NCBI GenBank assembly: GCA_964368605.1
Contig: CAYJBP010000017.1
Coordinates: forward strand, 1 to 31,232
Length of the DNA: 31,232 bases
Direction: 5' to 3'
Source of the DNA: CAYJBP01 sp964368605
GTDB taxonomy: Bacteria; Bacillota; Dehalobacteriia; UBA4068
Made by a program: the position numbers and the translations under genes
In this document: positions 1 to 8,349 of the stretch, piece by piece
How positions within the stretch are numbered: position 1 is the stretch's first letter
Layout: every line of letters begins with the position of its first letter
Notes under the pieces: model-generated
The model's database searches: none
What the model was told of the DNA's origin: nothing
Seen by the model: the letters and a program-made list of their open reading frames with translations, nothing else

Positions 1-150
1 TTTTAGCTAGCTAAGAGCACTTCATTTTTATTTGCTCTGCAAATAAAAATAGCAGCTCTCTTTCAATTTTATCAATTCTATTTTACTCTTTGCGTGGGAT
101 TTAGGTGTTTGCTGCTAAGTTGTGTTGGCTTCTTCTTTATAATTGAAAGA

Positions 151-206
151 GATTAAGATCAAAAGATTAAGATCAAAAGATTAAGATCAAAAGATTAAGG
201 TCAAAA
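151..206. repeat. 14-bp tandem repeat, four units
   Basis: Four head-to-tail copies of a 14-base unit, GATTAAGATCAAAA at 151-164, 165-178 and 179-192, and GATTAAGGTCAAAA at 193-206, followed by a partial unit GATAAG. The first three are identical and the fourth has one substitution. The family B copy near 15582 has only one related stretch (AAAAAGATTAAAA), so the expansion seems specific to this copy. Confidence 0.9.
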
Positions 207-215
207 GATAAGTTC

Positions 216-243
216 CTTACTTTTCTTTGAAAAGAAAAGTAAG
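216..243. repeat. Perfect 13-bp inverted repeat upstream of deoC
   Basis: CTTACTTTTCTTT at 216-228 and its exact reverse complement at 231-243 are separated by GA. It forms a long AT-rich hairpin 54 bases before the deoC start. A sister palindrome (15690-15715) sits in the same relative place before the carboxyspermidine decarboxylase gene. It lacks a GC-rich stem plus T-tract, so I do not call it a terminator. Confidence 0.75.
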
Positions 244-297
244 CAAAAGAAACTTTTGGGGTTGTTGCAGCCCTTTTATAAGCGAAAAGGAGCAAGT

Positions 298-957
298 ATG
301 AATATACAAGATATTCTCAGCAAAGTAGATCATACCCAATTAACAGCGGAAACCACCTGGCAAAACATCAAGGATCTATGCGATGATGCCCAAAAATACC
401 AAGTAGCAACAGTATGTATTCCGGCCAGCTATTTAAAGCAGGCCAAGGCCTATAGCAAAATCAAATTATGCACGGTAATAGGCTTTCCCTGCGGTTATTC
501 ATTAACGGAAATTAAATGCGCCGAGGCCAAAGCAGCCATCAATAATGGTGCGCAAGAAATTGATATGGTAATCAATATCGGCGCTTTAAAAGATCAAAAC
601 TATCAATTGGTTCTTGAAGAAATAAAAGCTGTAAAAGCAGCCTGCGCCGATAAAATCCTCAAAGTAATCATCGAAACATGCCTCTTAAACGATGCCGAAA
701 AAATCAAAGCCTGCCAAATCATCAATGATTCGGGTGCCGATTTTATCAAAACCTCAACAGGAATGTCCAAAGGCGGTGCTACCTTTGAAGATATAATATT
801 ATTCAAAAATCATATCAAGCCTACGCTTGGCATTAAAGCAGCAGGCGGCATAGCCAGCCTAGAAGATGCCGAGCAATTTATTAAATTGGGTGCTACTCGC
901 CTAGGCACAAGCCGCATTATCAAAATCCTTAAAAATCAAGGTACGGAAGGCTATTAA
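298..957 (+). CDS. deoC: Deoxyribose-phosphate aldolase
   Basis: Cytosolic class I aldolase that reversibly cleaves 2-deoxy-D-ribose 5-phosphate to glyceraldehyde 3-phosphate and acetaldehyde, the last step of deoxynucleoside catabolism. The 219-residue length fits the short DeoC family. The Schiff-base lysine lies in IKTSTG (K151). The paired acidic and basic residues are also present: D89 in EIDMVINIG and K180 in GIKAAGG. An upstream TTG at 256 would add 14 unrelated residues; I chose ATG 298 because AAGGAG lies at 286-291. The gene stands alone here, without deoA, deoD or a deoxynucleoside transporter. Its stop is only 7 bases from the end of the convergent arcA, so the two transcripts probably overlap or share the weak AGCTAA-T-TTAGCT hairpin at 958-970. 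Upstream DNA is repeat family B. Confidence 0.93.
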   Translation: MNIQDILSKVDHTQLTAETTWQNIKDLCDDAQKYQVATVCIPASYLKQAKAYSKIKLCTVIGFPCGYSLTEIKCAEAKAAINNGAQEIDMVINIGALKDQNYQLVLEEIKAVKAACADKILKVIIETCLLNDAEKIKACQIINDSGADFIKTSTGMSKGGATFEDIILFKNHIKPTLGIKAAGGIASLEDAEQFIKLGATRLGTSRIIKILKNQGTEGY

Positions 958-964
958 AGCTAAT

Positions 965-2197
965 TTAGCTGCGAATTAAAGGCATGGTCATACAGCGAGG
1001 GCCGCCACGCCCACGGGATAATTCAGAGCTAGCTACCTTAATTACCTCGATATTATTTTTCTCTAAAATAGCATTGGTAATATTATTGCGATCATAAACC
1101 ACCACCTTGCCGGGGGCGATGGCTAAAGTATTAGCACCATCATTCCATTGCTCGCGAGCGGCAGCCACCCGATCATTGCCGCCGCAAGGGATGAGAATGA
1201 TTCGCTCTAAATCTAAAATTTGCTTTAAAACCATGCTCAGATTTTCCCGATAATGCTCCACCCGATAGCGGCCGCTATCATCAGTTTTATGAAGGCCATA
1301 GATTTGCAGGCTATTTAAAATACCTGGATGAATGGTAAACTTATTGGTGTCTACCTGCGTAAATACCGTATCTAAATGCATATAAGCCCGCAAATCGGGA
1401 ATATCTAAAGCCAAAATTGTAGTTACCGAACTTAAAGGATTACTAAAAAGATTTTGAGCCAAAATTTCAATGGCTTCGGGGCAGGTTCTTTGCGATAAAC
1501 CAATCGCCAAGACCTGCTCATTTAAATTTAAAATATCGCCGCCCTCGATACTAAAAGGATTATCATTATCATAAAAAAGCGGTGTCTTTTGGGCATAATC
1601 GGGATGATATTTAAAAATATAACGGCTAAAAATAGTTTCGCGATTACGGGTAAGGGCATGCATATGATTTAAGCTTACTCCTTGGCCAATAGCGGCAAAG
1701 GGGTCGCGGGTAAAGTATAAATTGGGGATGGGGGCGCAAATAAACTGCTGCTTATAATCAAGAAGTTCGCTTAAAATACCCGGCTTTAAATGCGGAAAAA
1801 GCTTGTAAAATTCCTCCAGGCGAATGCCGCTCATTGCTTTAAAAACAAATTGGCGACAATCTTCAATATTGGCCAAAAACTCGCTTAAATAAGGTTGATA
1901 ATGACGAGCAATATAGCCGGACTTATTGATAAACTCTTCAATAAACCGGGCTTTTATCTGCTTAGATTGGCTTAAAGCAGCGCAGGTTAAGTCGGCAAGA
2001 TAAACAGTTTGTACACCATGGTTTATTAGGGCCTGGGCAAATTGATCATGTTCTTTTTGGGCAGCGGCCAAGTAGGGGATATCATCAAATAATAATTGCT
2101 CTAAAGAATCCGGGGTTAATTGCTCTAATTCGCTGCCCGGCCGATGTAATAGCACCTTTTGCAAGGGATTAATTTCGCTTTTTACATTGATAGTCAT
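965..2197 (-). CDS. arcA: Arginine deiminase
   Basis: Cytosolic enzyme hydrolysing L-arginine to citrulline and ammonia, the first step of the arginine deiminase pathway that yields ATP and alkali. The 410-residue length is normal for ArcA. Family motifs seen are FTRDPFAAIG, EGGDILNL, HLDTVFTQVD and, near the C terminus, GRGGPRCMTMPL, which carries the nucleophilic cysteine. Start ATG is supported by AAGGAGG six bases upstream on the minus strand. The ornithine carbamoyltransferase (arcB), carbamate kinase (arcC) and antiporter (arcD) that usually accompany it are absent here, so either they lie elsewhere or the enzyme serves another purpose. A terminator at 2286-2318 separates it from the sortase gene upstream, so it needs its own promoter in the roughly 90 bases before the start. 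I see only AT-rich candidates there. Confidence 0.95.
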   Translation of the reverse strand: MTINVKSEINPLQKVLLHRPGSELEQLTPDSLEQLLFDDIPYLAAAQKEHDQFAQALINHGVQTVYLADLTCAALSQSKQIKARFIEEFINKSGYIARHYQPYLSEFLANIEDCRQFVFKAMSGIRLEEFYKLFPHLKPGILSELLDYKQQFICAPIPNLYFTRDPFAAIGQGVSLNHMHALTRNRETIFSRYIFKYHPDYAQKTPLFYDNDNPFSIEGGDILNLNEQVLAIGLSQRTCPEAIEILAQNLFSNPLSSVTTILALDIPDLRAYMHLDTVFTQVDTNKFTIHPGILNSLQIYGLHKTDDSGRYRVEHYRENLSMVLKQILDLERIILIPCGGNDRVAAAREQWNDGANTLAIAPGKVVVYDRNNITNAILEKNNIEVIKVASSELSRGRGGPRCMTMPLIRS

Positions 2198-2285
2198 ATT
2201 ACCCCTCCTTATTTATATTTATTGTAAGAATAATTCGACTTTTTATTCTGCAATTCCTTTGTTACATATATTATGATTAAATAAT

Positions 2286-2318
2286 AAAAAAGTTATCATC
2301 TGTGATGATAACTTTTTT
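2286..2318 (-). terminator. Intrinsic terminator after the sortase gene
   Basis: Perfect 15-base arms, AAAAAAGTTATCATC at 2286-2300 and its reverse complement at 2304-2318, with loop TGT. Read on the minus strand it starts 25 bases after the sortase stop codon and runs into TTTTTTATTATT. The A- and T-rich ends make it able to work in both directions. Confidence 0.85.
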
Positions 2319-2343
2319 AAAGGAGTAAGAATGAAATTTTTAT

Positions 2344-3243
2344 TTATTTGGCATTAGCAATTGTTCCCTGACTATTTTCGGCTTGGGCTAGAAACACGAA
2401 ATTGTCATCATGAGGGAATATTTGATCTAGGCTGCCTCTAACTACAATACGATGTGAACCAATGCCAATCGGTGTGCAAGATGTTAAGGTTAAGCACGAA
2501 AAGCCTTGGCTTTTAATAATCTCCCAATTATCGGCTTCGACCACGCTTTGATCTAAATAAGTGTAGCGATAAATTTGCTCGCCATCAGTTAAGTACATAT
2601 AATCGCCATTGGTTAAGGTATCGATATAATAAAAGGGAGCATTATCGGTAATTACACCACCATAGCTGGTATTACGATGAGCGGCTAAGCTTACATTGCG
2701 ATTGCCTTCGCCCGGTAATTGGGCATAATCATAAAGGCCAACGCCTTGGTTTAAAGTTTCGTCTTCTACATTTGCGTATATCGGCCAACTATCCTCCAGC
2801 TTAGGGATGATTAGCGTTAACTCGCCTTCTTGATACTGCTGACGCTCGGCGGTGATAAAAAGCTTATCATGAGGTAAATTATCTTCGACAATTTCCTCAT
2901 CTGCCGAAGCTACCGAAGATTCAACATTAAGAAGAATTTCTTCTACATCGGCAGTTAAGGGCACCGGGATTTCGTTGATAAGCACTGTTTCCTGGTTGGC
3001 TAACTGGCTGGTTTGCTGATAATCTTTCCAAACCGCATAGCCGTATACCGCAAAAGAAAATATCGAGAAAACAAGCAGGGTGCAGCATACAATGCGTGCT
3101 ATTTTTAAGAAGAAATATTTGCCGGATTCAAAAAATGTTTCCCTATCTTCTTCAAAATCTTCTTCTTCAAAAACTTCGGCGCTTAAATCCGCTATTTTTA
3201 TTTCGTCATTATTTAGGAGTTCAATTTTTTCAAATTTATTCAT
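2344..3243 (-). CDS. Sortase (class D/E-like), membrane anchored
   Basis: Cysteine transpeptidase that would join sorted proteins to the cell wall or to one another. In the 299-residue protein, residues 1-48 are a very acidic cytoplasmic segment, a single membrane span lies near 49-70, residues about 71-140 are an acidic linker, and the sortase beta-barrel covers about 141-275. The catalytic triad is visible: H189 in SLAAHRN, C256 in LTLTSCTP and R265 in HRIVVRG. I chose ATG 3243 over the GTG at 3258 because the GGTGGTG before it can serve as a weak Shine-Dalgarno. The TLTSC form of the active site suggests class D or E rather than class A or B, but I cannot settle this. No LPxTG-type substrate is encoded in the window. 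It is monocistronic: its own promoter (about 3281) and a terminator flank it. Confidence 0.9.
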   Translation of the reverse strand: MNKFEKIELLNNDEIKIADLSAEVFEEEDFEEDRETFFESGKYFFLKIARIVCCTLLVFSIFSFAVYGYAVWKDYQQTSQLANQETVLINEIPVPLTADVEEILLNVESSVASADEEIVEDNLPHDKLFITAERQQYQEGELTLIIPKLEDSWPIYANVEDETLNQGVGLYDYAQLPGEGNRNVSLAAHRNTSYGGVITDNAPFYYIDTLTNGDYMYLTDGEQIYRYTYLDQSVVEADNWEIIKSQGFSCLTLTSCTPIGIGSHRIVVRGSLDQIFPHDDNFVFLAQAENSQGTIANAK

Positions 3244-3280
3244 GTCGTTCACCACCAAATTTTATTTAGCTTATATTAGT

Positions 3281-3313
3281 ATTATAACAGACTTCGGTTA
3301 CATTTCGGTTACA
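3281..3313 (-). promoter_or_regulatory. Sortase promoter with 11-bp-spaced direct repeats
   Basis: On the minus strand there is an extended -10, TGTTATAAT (TATAAT at 3281-3286, TG at 3288-3289), 37 bases before the sortase ATG. No TTGACA-like -35 is present. In its place are two exact direct repeats TGTAACCGAA (3304-3313 and 3293-3302) offset by 11 bases, one helical turn. That layout is typical of OmpR/PhoB-family response-regulator sites that replace a -35 box. The regulator is unknown. Confidence 0.5.
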
Positions 3314-3496
3314 TTTTGTTAATTTCTTACATTTTTTTGCGTATTTGTTAATTTTTTAATAAAATCCAAAAAAAAGTATTTAAATATTTAATTGTTATCT
3401 TTATTTATACTTGCCAAAATGGCATTTTTAGCGCATAATAAAAGGGGAGTTTATTTTCTTACTTATATAATATAAAAAATATAAAGGGGCAAGAGA

Positions 3497-6400
3497 ATGG
3501 CTAAACAATTTGAAATTTATATGTTTACAAATTTGCGGCAAGCGCTCTTTAAGTCGGATATTTTGGAACAGTTTGCTATTAGCAAGCGAGCCTGGCAATT
3601 ATTATTAAAAGAGCAGGATTGGCCGTCTATATTTAAAGGATTGGCTACTAAAACCGATCGCTATACTTGTGCCGAAGTTTTGGATTTAGCCCAAGCTACT
3701 ATGCAAAAATTATCGCCCACCCCTAAAGAGGGCTGGCTACGTTTTATTTATGATTATAATCGCAATATTCTTTTTCCTCAGCCGGAATTTGCTAAGCGAG
3801 TTAAAGAGCATGGCGATGCTGCTTTATTTTATCTGGTTTTATTACAAGTATTACTTAATGAAGAAAAAAACTATATTCCCTTTGATTGGCGCATGGATTT
3901 TTGCTTTTTAAACGAAGATGAATATTTAAATACCGATACCGCCGACGAATATCAACTATTGATTAACTATTGGCAGCAAAATTTTGTTTATGAACTATTG
4001 CGTTTAACGGGCGAGGTTATGCCTTTTTGTACCTTATCGCATATAGCCGGGGTGCATCATTTAGCCATCAGCTGTGCTTTGGATTTAAAGGCCGCAGGTG
4101 CTAGCTTGGATTTAGCCTTAATCTCCGGCGCTGCTTTAACCCATGACATTGGTAAATATGGCTGTAAACCGCATGAAAGAGTGCCCTATTTACATTATTA
4201 TTATAGTGATTTATGGTGCAATCAGCGGGCGCTGCCCACAATTGGCCATATTGCGGCTAACCATTCCACCTGGGATTTAGAGTTGGAGCTATTAAGGGTG
4301 GAATCCCTATTTTTAATTTATGCCGATTTTAGAGTGCGGGAAATTATTGAAGAAGATCAACCACGGCAAATGATGATTTTGCCTTTAAAAAATGCCTTTG
4401 ACGCAATTTTAAATAAATTAGACAGTGTTGACGAAGAAAAATTGCAGCGTTATGAATTTGTTTATGCAAAATTGCATGATTTTGAGGTTTATTTAAGGCG
4501 GCGTGGCGTTAATGTAGAATTGAATACTAAATTAAGGCCGATTTTGCCTTTAAATGATACCGCTTTGATGGATTATAACCAAGTTGTGGCGGCTTTAAAA
4601 TATTTAAGTATCGATCATAATATTTCGCTGATGCATCATTTAGGCAGCGAGCGATTATTTGGTAATATTTTAGAGGCTGCCCGTGGCGAAAAAAATTGGA
4701 AGAATATCCGTGCTTATTTGAATATTTTTGAAGAGTATTTTGCCTATTTAAATCAAGGCCAAAAGGTGCAAACCCTAAGCTTTTTATATGAGCTATTAAT
4801 GCACAGGGAAGGGGATATTAGGCGGGCGGCTGCCGGTTTAATGGGCCAAATTATTGCTAATTTTAATAAAGGTTATATTAAGCAGTTGCCCGATTCCGAG
4901 CAAATACATCCTGCTAAAGAGCTTGCCTTAAACCTTTGGCAAAAATATTTGCATAAAGTTATTATTCCCGATCATAAATTAAGCAATCAGCATAAAAGCT
5001 GGGTAGGTTATACCCTAAAAATCATTATCTCTTCGGTTTTAGAGCATTGCCAGCCTTCCGAGCGCAGCATTTATATTCAACCTTTAATGACCTATTTTAC
5101 CGATACTCATAGCCTGCATGATACCACTTCTTTTGTGCTTTTAGATGCGATGACTTATTTGCCTTTGGAATTATGCGGCGAGGCCGAATTAAGTCGTTTA
5201 AGCAATTTTGCCATCGATACGGTAAATCATCCCAATTTGGAATTAAGGGTGGCTGCTTTAAGGGTATTGCGGCGCCTGGCCGAATTGGTTAAAGATGATA
5301 ATTCTTCCTTGCCCCAAAGATTACAAGATTTTGCTCTTAATTTTGATGATCAAAATATAGATGCCTTAATTTTCCTCAAAAGACGGATGCTTAGGGCTTT
5401 ATGTATTGATGATAGCTGCGCTAATGAGCGTTTAGATAGTGGCGAAATCATTGCCGATATTTTTCTGGATAATTTAAAAACGGCCACGCCTTGGATTATT
5501 AAGGCGATTAATATTAAAGTTTTGCTTGATAAAATTGAAAAAGGTAATCATGAACATTTGCTGCATATTGCCGCCCATCTTTCCAATTTAATCAAGGTTA
5601 GCGAAAGGGTTGTGGTGCGTCATGATGCCGGACAAGCCTTGCTTAAAATTATCCCCTTGCTTACTATTGACCAAAGAAATGAAATAGCGGTTGAATTAAC
5701 CAAGGGCTTAGAAGTTGGTGAATACGAGTTTTCTAAATATATTCCCGAATATTTGGGGCAACTTTTGCTTTATTTATCGCCCGAGGAATTGGACGAGATG
5801 CTTAAGCGAATCAATCAACTTTTAAGCGGCAATAATGAGCGGATAATTTCGGTAGCCTTGGCCACAATTGGCATGATTGTCCAGGCTTATGATGGCTATT
5901 TAGCACGCTTTAATGAACCGCCCGCCCAATACCAAAGGCGCTTGGAATTATTGCTGGGCATGATATTAAAAAGCCTGGCCAGCCACCATGATACGGTGCG
6001 CCAAGAAGCTTTATTGGTTTTGGGCAAAGGCATTTTTGGCAATAATCAGATTTCCCTTAATGAAAAAAATAATATTTTTAATTTAATATGCAAAAAAATG
6101 CTATTTTTAATTCGTGAAAATACCGAAGACGAATTAACTTTTTATTATAGCTCTTCTGCCCTTAATCATTTTTATCGCTTTATGGCCTTAAAAAGCATGG
6201 ATAGCAGCCGTTTTAAACAGCAACCTAAACGTAAAATTGCCTTTTTCCCGGGTACTTTCGATCCTTTTACTTTATCGCATAAAGGTATTGTGCGAGAAAT
6301 TTTGAATTTAGGCTTTGAAGTTTTGCTTTCTTTAGACGAATTTTCATGGTCGAAAAAAACTCAGCCCCGTTTGATCAGAAGGCAAATAGCCTCTATTTCG

Positions 6401-8344
6401 GTGGCAGATGAGTTTAATGTCCATATTTTTGATGATTCCTTGCCGGTAAATATCGCCAATACCGATGATTTAAGGCGCCTATATACCGCTTTAGAAGGTC
6501 GCGATATTTATATTGTAGTTGGCTCGGATGTGGTGCTTAATGCTTCGGCCTATGCTAAGCCAATTACCGATTTTTCGATTCATAACTGGAATCATATCAT
6601 CTTTAGCCGTGCTTCTACTACGGCTTGGCGGCCGGAAAATCATCATGCTTATCAGCAGATTAAGGGCGATATTATTGAATTATCCTTACCCATGCATTTA
6701 GAAGATATCAGCTCTACCCGTATTAGGGAAAATATCGATAATAATCGCGATATTTCGCATTTAATCGATCCTGCTGCCCAAGAATTTATCTATTATCATA
6801 GTCTTTATTTGCGAGAACCGCAATATAAGCCGGTTTTGCGCTCTAAGGCCATGCAATTTAAGCATTTGCCCGATTTAGATCAATCAGTAATCGAACAATT
6901 ATTAAAGCAAATTGATTGTTATGATCATAATTTTGCAAATATAGCCGCCAATTTAGCAGCAGGCAATAATCAGGCCTTGATGATTAGCTTAGACGATAAT
7001 CATCAAACCCCTTTGGGCATTATCTTTATGCGAATTATCAATAGCTCGGATTTATATGAGCAATTGCATGATTTGCGTTTGGCCGATTTAATTCGTCAAA
7101 AAGCCAATGGGCGAATCCTTTTAATCAGTGGTGCCTTATTTTGCGATGATTTTGAGCAGGATAATAATATACAACTATTATTAAATGAAGCCCTAGCAAT
7201 GGCCTTAACCGATAATTGTATTTTTGGTATTTATAATCCGATTGCTAATGTCTTAAGCAGCCATTTAATTCAATCTAATCTAGAAAAACAAGGCTTTGAT
7301 AAAATTAGTGGTGGCCATGGTCTTTATATCGTAAATATGCATGAGCCGTTAGTCTTAATTCAAAATATCGAAACCTCGATTAAAGAACCATTGGCTTCTA
7401 ATCAGCAAGTAATTGCCGCCACCCGCAAGGCTCATCATCGCTTGCAGATGGCTTTAAACAATTTATTCCCCGGCAATTTGGTTCTTTCTTTAGCGGCATC
7501 AACCATTCATCAAAGGCTAATGGAGGAAATTACCGGTATCAATCAAGTATCGATGCAGCAAAGCATGCCTCGCAAGCTGGGCAATTATATGTGTGTGCCC
7601 TTTGGCAAAATGCTACGGGGCAAGGTAGTGCCCAATACTGTAACAAAAACCCTGCATACAGACAAGGTTTATAGCCCCGATATTAGCCAAAGCGCTATTA
7701 AGGCTTATCCTTATTATTCTAAGCTATCTAATCAGATTAGAACTATTAGCTCCTTTCAGCGGCAAATTATTTTAGTGGATGATATTTTACATGCCGGCGA
7801 TAGAATGATTGCCCTCGACCCTTTATTTAAGGCCGAGGATTTAGATATTAAAATGGTTTTAGTGGGGGTATTATCCGGCTATGGTCGTGATTTAATGGCT
7901 GTTAAAGGCTATGATGTTAAAGGTGTTTATTATGTTCCTACTATTAAATACTGGTTTGTGGAATCAACACTTTATCCGTTTATCGGTGGTGATACCATTA
8001 AGCGTGAAGGCCTGCCGATTTTTGGGCTTTTGCCGTCGATAAATATGGTTTTGCCCTATGCCGCCCCATTTTTTGCCAAAGATTGTTCCGGGCAGGCCAT
8101 TTATGATTTCTCGCTTACCTGCTTGGAAAATGCCCGGGATTTATTTTTAACCTTAGAGGCCGAATATCGCAATATGTTCGAGCGTAATTTGTCCTTAAGC
8201 CGCCTATCCGAGGCGATTATTTTGCCGCTTTGCCCGGATAAAGGCAGCTGCCTTAGCTATGACCCATCATTAAGCGTATCCACCTATTTAGAAAATGATA
8301 TCGAAATGCTAATCCGTAATAAAAATGTAATAGTTAGGGAGTGA
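3497..8344 (+). CDS. Giant multidomain protein: HD + helical repeats + nucleotidylyltransferase + phosphoribosyltransferase-like
   Basis: A 1615-residue, probably cytosolic protein with no signal peptide or clear membrane span. I read the following domains. About 150-290 is an HD phosphohydrolase-like region (H187/H188, H216-D217 in LTHDIGKYG, H251, H256). About 390-890 is leucine-rich helical sequence resembling HEAT/ARM repeats. About 912-1100 is a NadD/CoaD-type nucleotidylyltransferase with FFPGTFDPFTLSH (H928) and ISSTRIR (1071-1077). About 1120-1290 is a region with faint GNAT-like character. About 1370-1520 is phosphoribosyltransferase-like, with a PRPP-loop-like IILVDDILHAGDR (D1428, D1429). 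The first position of the adenylyltransferase HxGH motif is Thr, as in CoaD, and the Gly is Ser. HD plus NadD recalls the nadD-yqeK pair (YqeK is an HD hydrolase of Ap4A), which hints at NAD or dinucleotide chemistry; that is inference. Start ATG 3497 has AAGGGG before it. The next gene overlaps its stop or abuts it. Confidence 0.8.
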   Translation: MAKQFEIYMFTNLRQALFKSDILEQFAISKRAWQLLLKEQDWPSIFKGLATKTDRYTCAEVLDLAQATMQKLSPTPKEGWLRFIYDYNRNILFPQPEFAKRVKEHGDAALFYLVLLQVLLNEEKNYIPFDWRMDFCFLNEDEYLNTDTADEYQLLINYWQQNFVYELLRLTGEVMPFCTLSHIAGVHHLAISCALDLKAAGASLDLALISGAALTHDIGKYGCKPHERVPYLHYYYSDLWCNQRALPTIGHIAANHSTWDLELELLRVESLFLIYADFRVREIIEEDQPRQMMILPLKNAFDAILNKLDSVDEEKLQRYEFVYAKLHDFEVYLRRRGVNVELNTKLRPILPLNDTALMDYNQVVAALKYLSIDHNISLMHHLGSERLFGNILEAARGEKNWKNIRAYLNIFEEYFAYLNQGQKVQTLSFLYELLMHREGDIRRAAAGLMGQIIANFNKGYIKQLPDSEQIHPAKELALNLWQKYLHKVIIPDHKLSNQHKSWVGYTLKIIISSVLEHCQPSERSIYIQPLMTYFTDTHSLHDTTSFVLLDAMTYLPLELCGEAELSRLSNFAIDTVNHPNLELRVAALRVLRRLAELVKDDNSSLPQRLQDFALNFDDQNIDALIFLKRRMLRALCIDDSCANERLDSGEIIADIFLDNLKTATPWIIKAINIKVLLDKIEKGNHEHLLHIAAHLSNLIKVSERVVVRHDAGQALLKIIPLLTIDQRNEIAVELTKGLEVGEYEFSKYIPEYLGQLLLYLSPEELDEMLKRINQLLSGNNERIISVALATIGMIVQAYDGYLARFNEPPAQYQRRLELLLGMILKSLASHHDTVRQEALLVLGKGIFGNNQISLNEKNNIFNLICKKMLFLIRENTEDELTFYYSSSALNHFYRFMALKSMDSSRFKQQPKRKIAFFPGTFDPFTLSHKGIVREILNLGFEVLLSLDEFSWSKKTQPRLIRRQIASISVADEFNVHIFDDSLPVNIANTDDLRRLYTALEGRDIYIVVGSDVVLNASAYAKPITDFSIHNWNHIIFSRASTTAWRPENHHAYQQIKGDIIELSLPMHLEDISSTRIRENIDNNRDISHLIDPAAQEFIYYHSLYLREPQYKPVLRSKAMQFKHLPDLDQSVIEQLLKQIDCYDHNFANIAANLAAGNNQALMISLDDNHQTPLGIIFMRIINSSDLYEQLHDLRLADLIRQKANGRILLISGALFCDDFEQDNNIQLLLNEALAMALTDNCIFGIYNPIANVLSSHLIQSNLEKQGFDKISGGHGLYIVNMHEPLVLIQNIETSIKEPLASNQQVIAATRKAHHRLQMALNNLFPGNLVLSLAASTIHQRLMEEITGINQVSMQQSMPRKLGNYMCVPFGKMLRGKVVPNTVTKTLHTDKVYSPDISQSAIKAYPYYSKLSNQIRTISSFQRQIILVDDILHAGDRMIALDPLFKAEDLDIKMVLVGVLSGYGRDLMAVKGYDVKGVYYVPTIKYWFVESTLYPFIGGDTIKREGLPIFGLLPSINMVLPYAAPFFAKDCSGQAIYDFSLTCLENARDLFLTLEAEYRNMFERNLSLSRLSEAIILPLCPDKGSCLSYDPSLSVSTYLENDIEMLIRNKNVIVRE

Positions 8345-8349
8345 TATTG

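Larger units (their letters stand above)
14..243. repeat. Dispersed intergenic repeat, family B, copy 1
   Basis: This stretch resembles 15449-15715. Both copies share a block starting AGAGCACTT, then a perfect hairpin with 12-base arms (24-35 and 39-50, arm ATTTTTATTTGC, loop TCT), then CTTTCAATTTTATCAATTC. Later both have AATTGAAAG (here 141-149), which can pair with CTTTCAATT at 60-68. Both end in a palindrome starting CTTACTTT. The centre differs between copies. No protein is encoded, and I see no convincing promoter. The first 13 bases of the window show nothing further; the element may extend off the edge. Confidence 0.6.

Noticed and set aside
603..806. Minus-strand open frames inside deoC, ilvA, rsmB, prkC and other genes
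   Set aside because: They lie entirely opposite well-supported genes, lack ribosome-binding sites and domain motifs, and are expected shadows.
2228..2248. ArgR-box-like interrupted palindrome (GAATA...TATTC) before arcA
   Set aside because: The match to known arginine boxes is weak and such AT-rich palindromes are common here; it needs comparison with other arginine genes of the same genome.
3413..3425. Small hairpin TGCCA-AAA-TGGCA followed by TTTTTA before the giant gene
   Set aside because: A five-base stem with a short T-run is too weak to call a terminator, and no upstream plus-strand gene needs one.
5800..6200. Possible frame break joining two separate genes within the 1615-residue frame
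   Set aside because: The frame is open without stops through 4848 bases, and I see no internal Shine-Dalgarno plus start before the nucleotidylyltransferase region that would suggest a separate gene; a true fusion is more likely.
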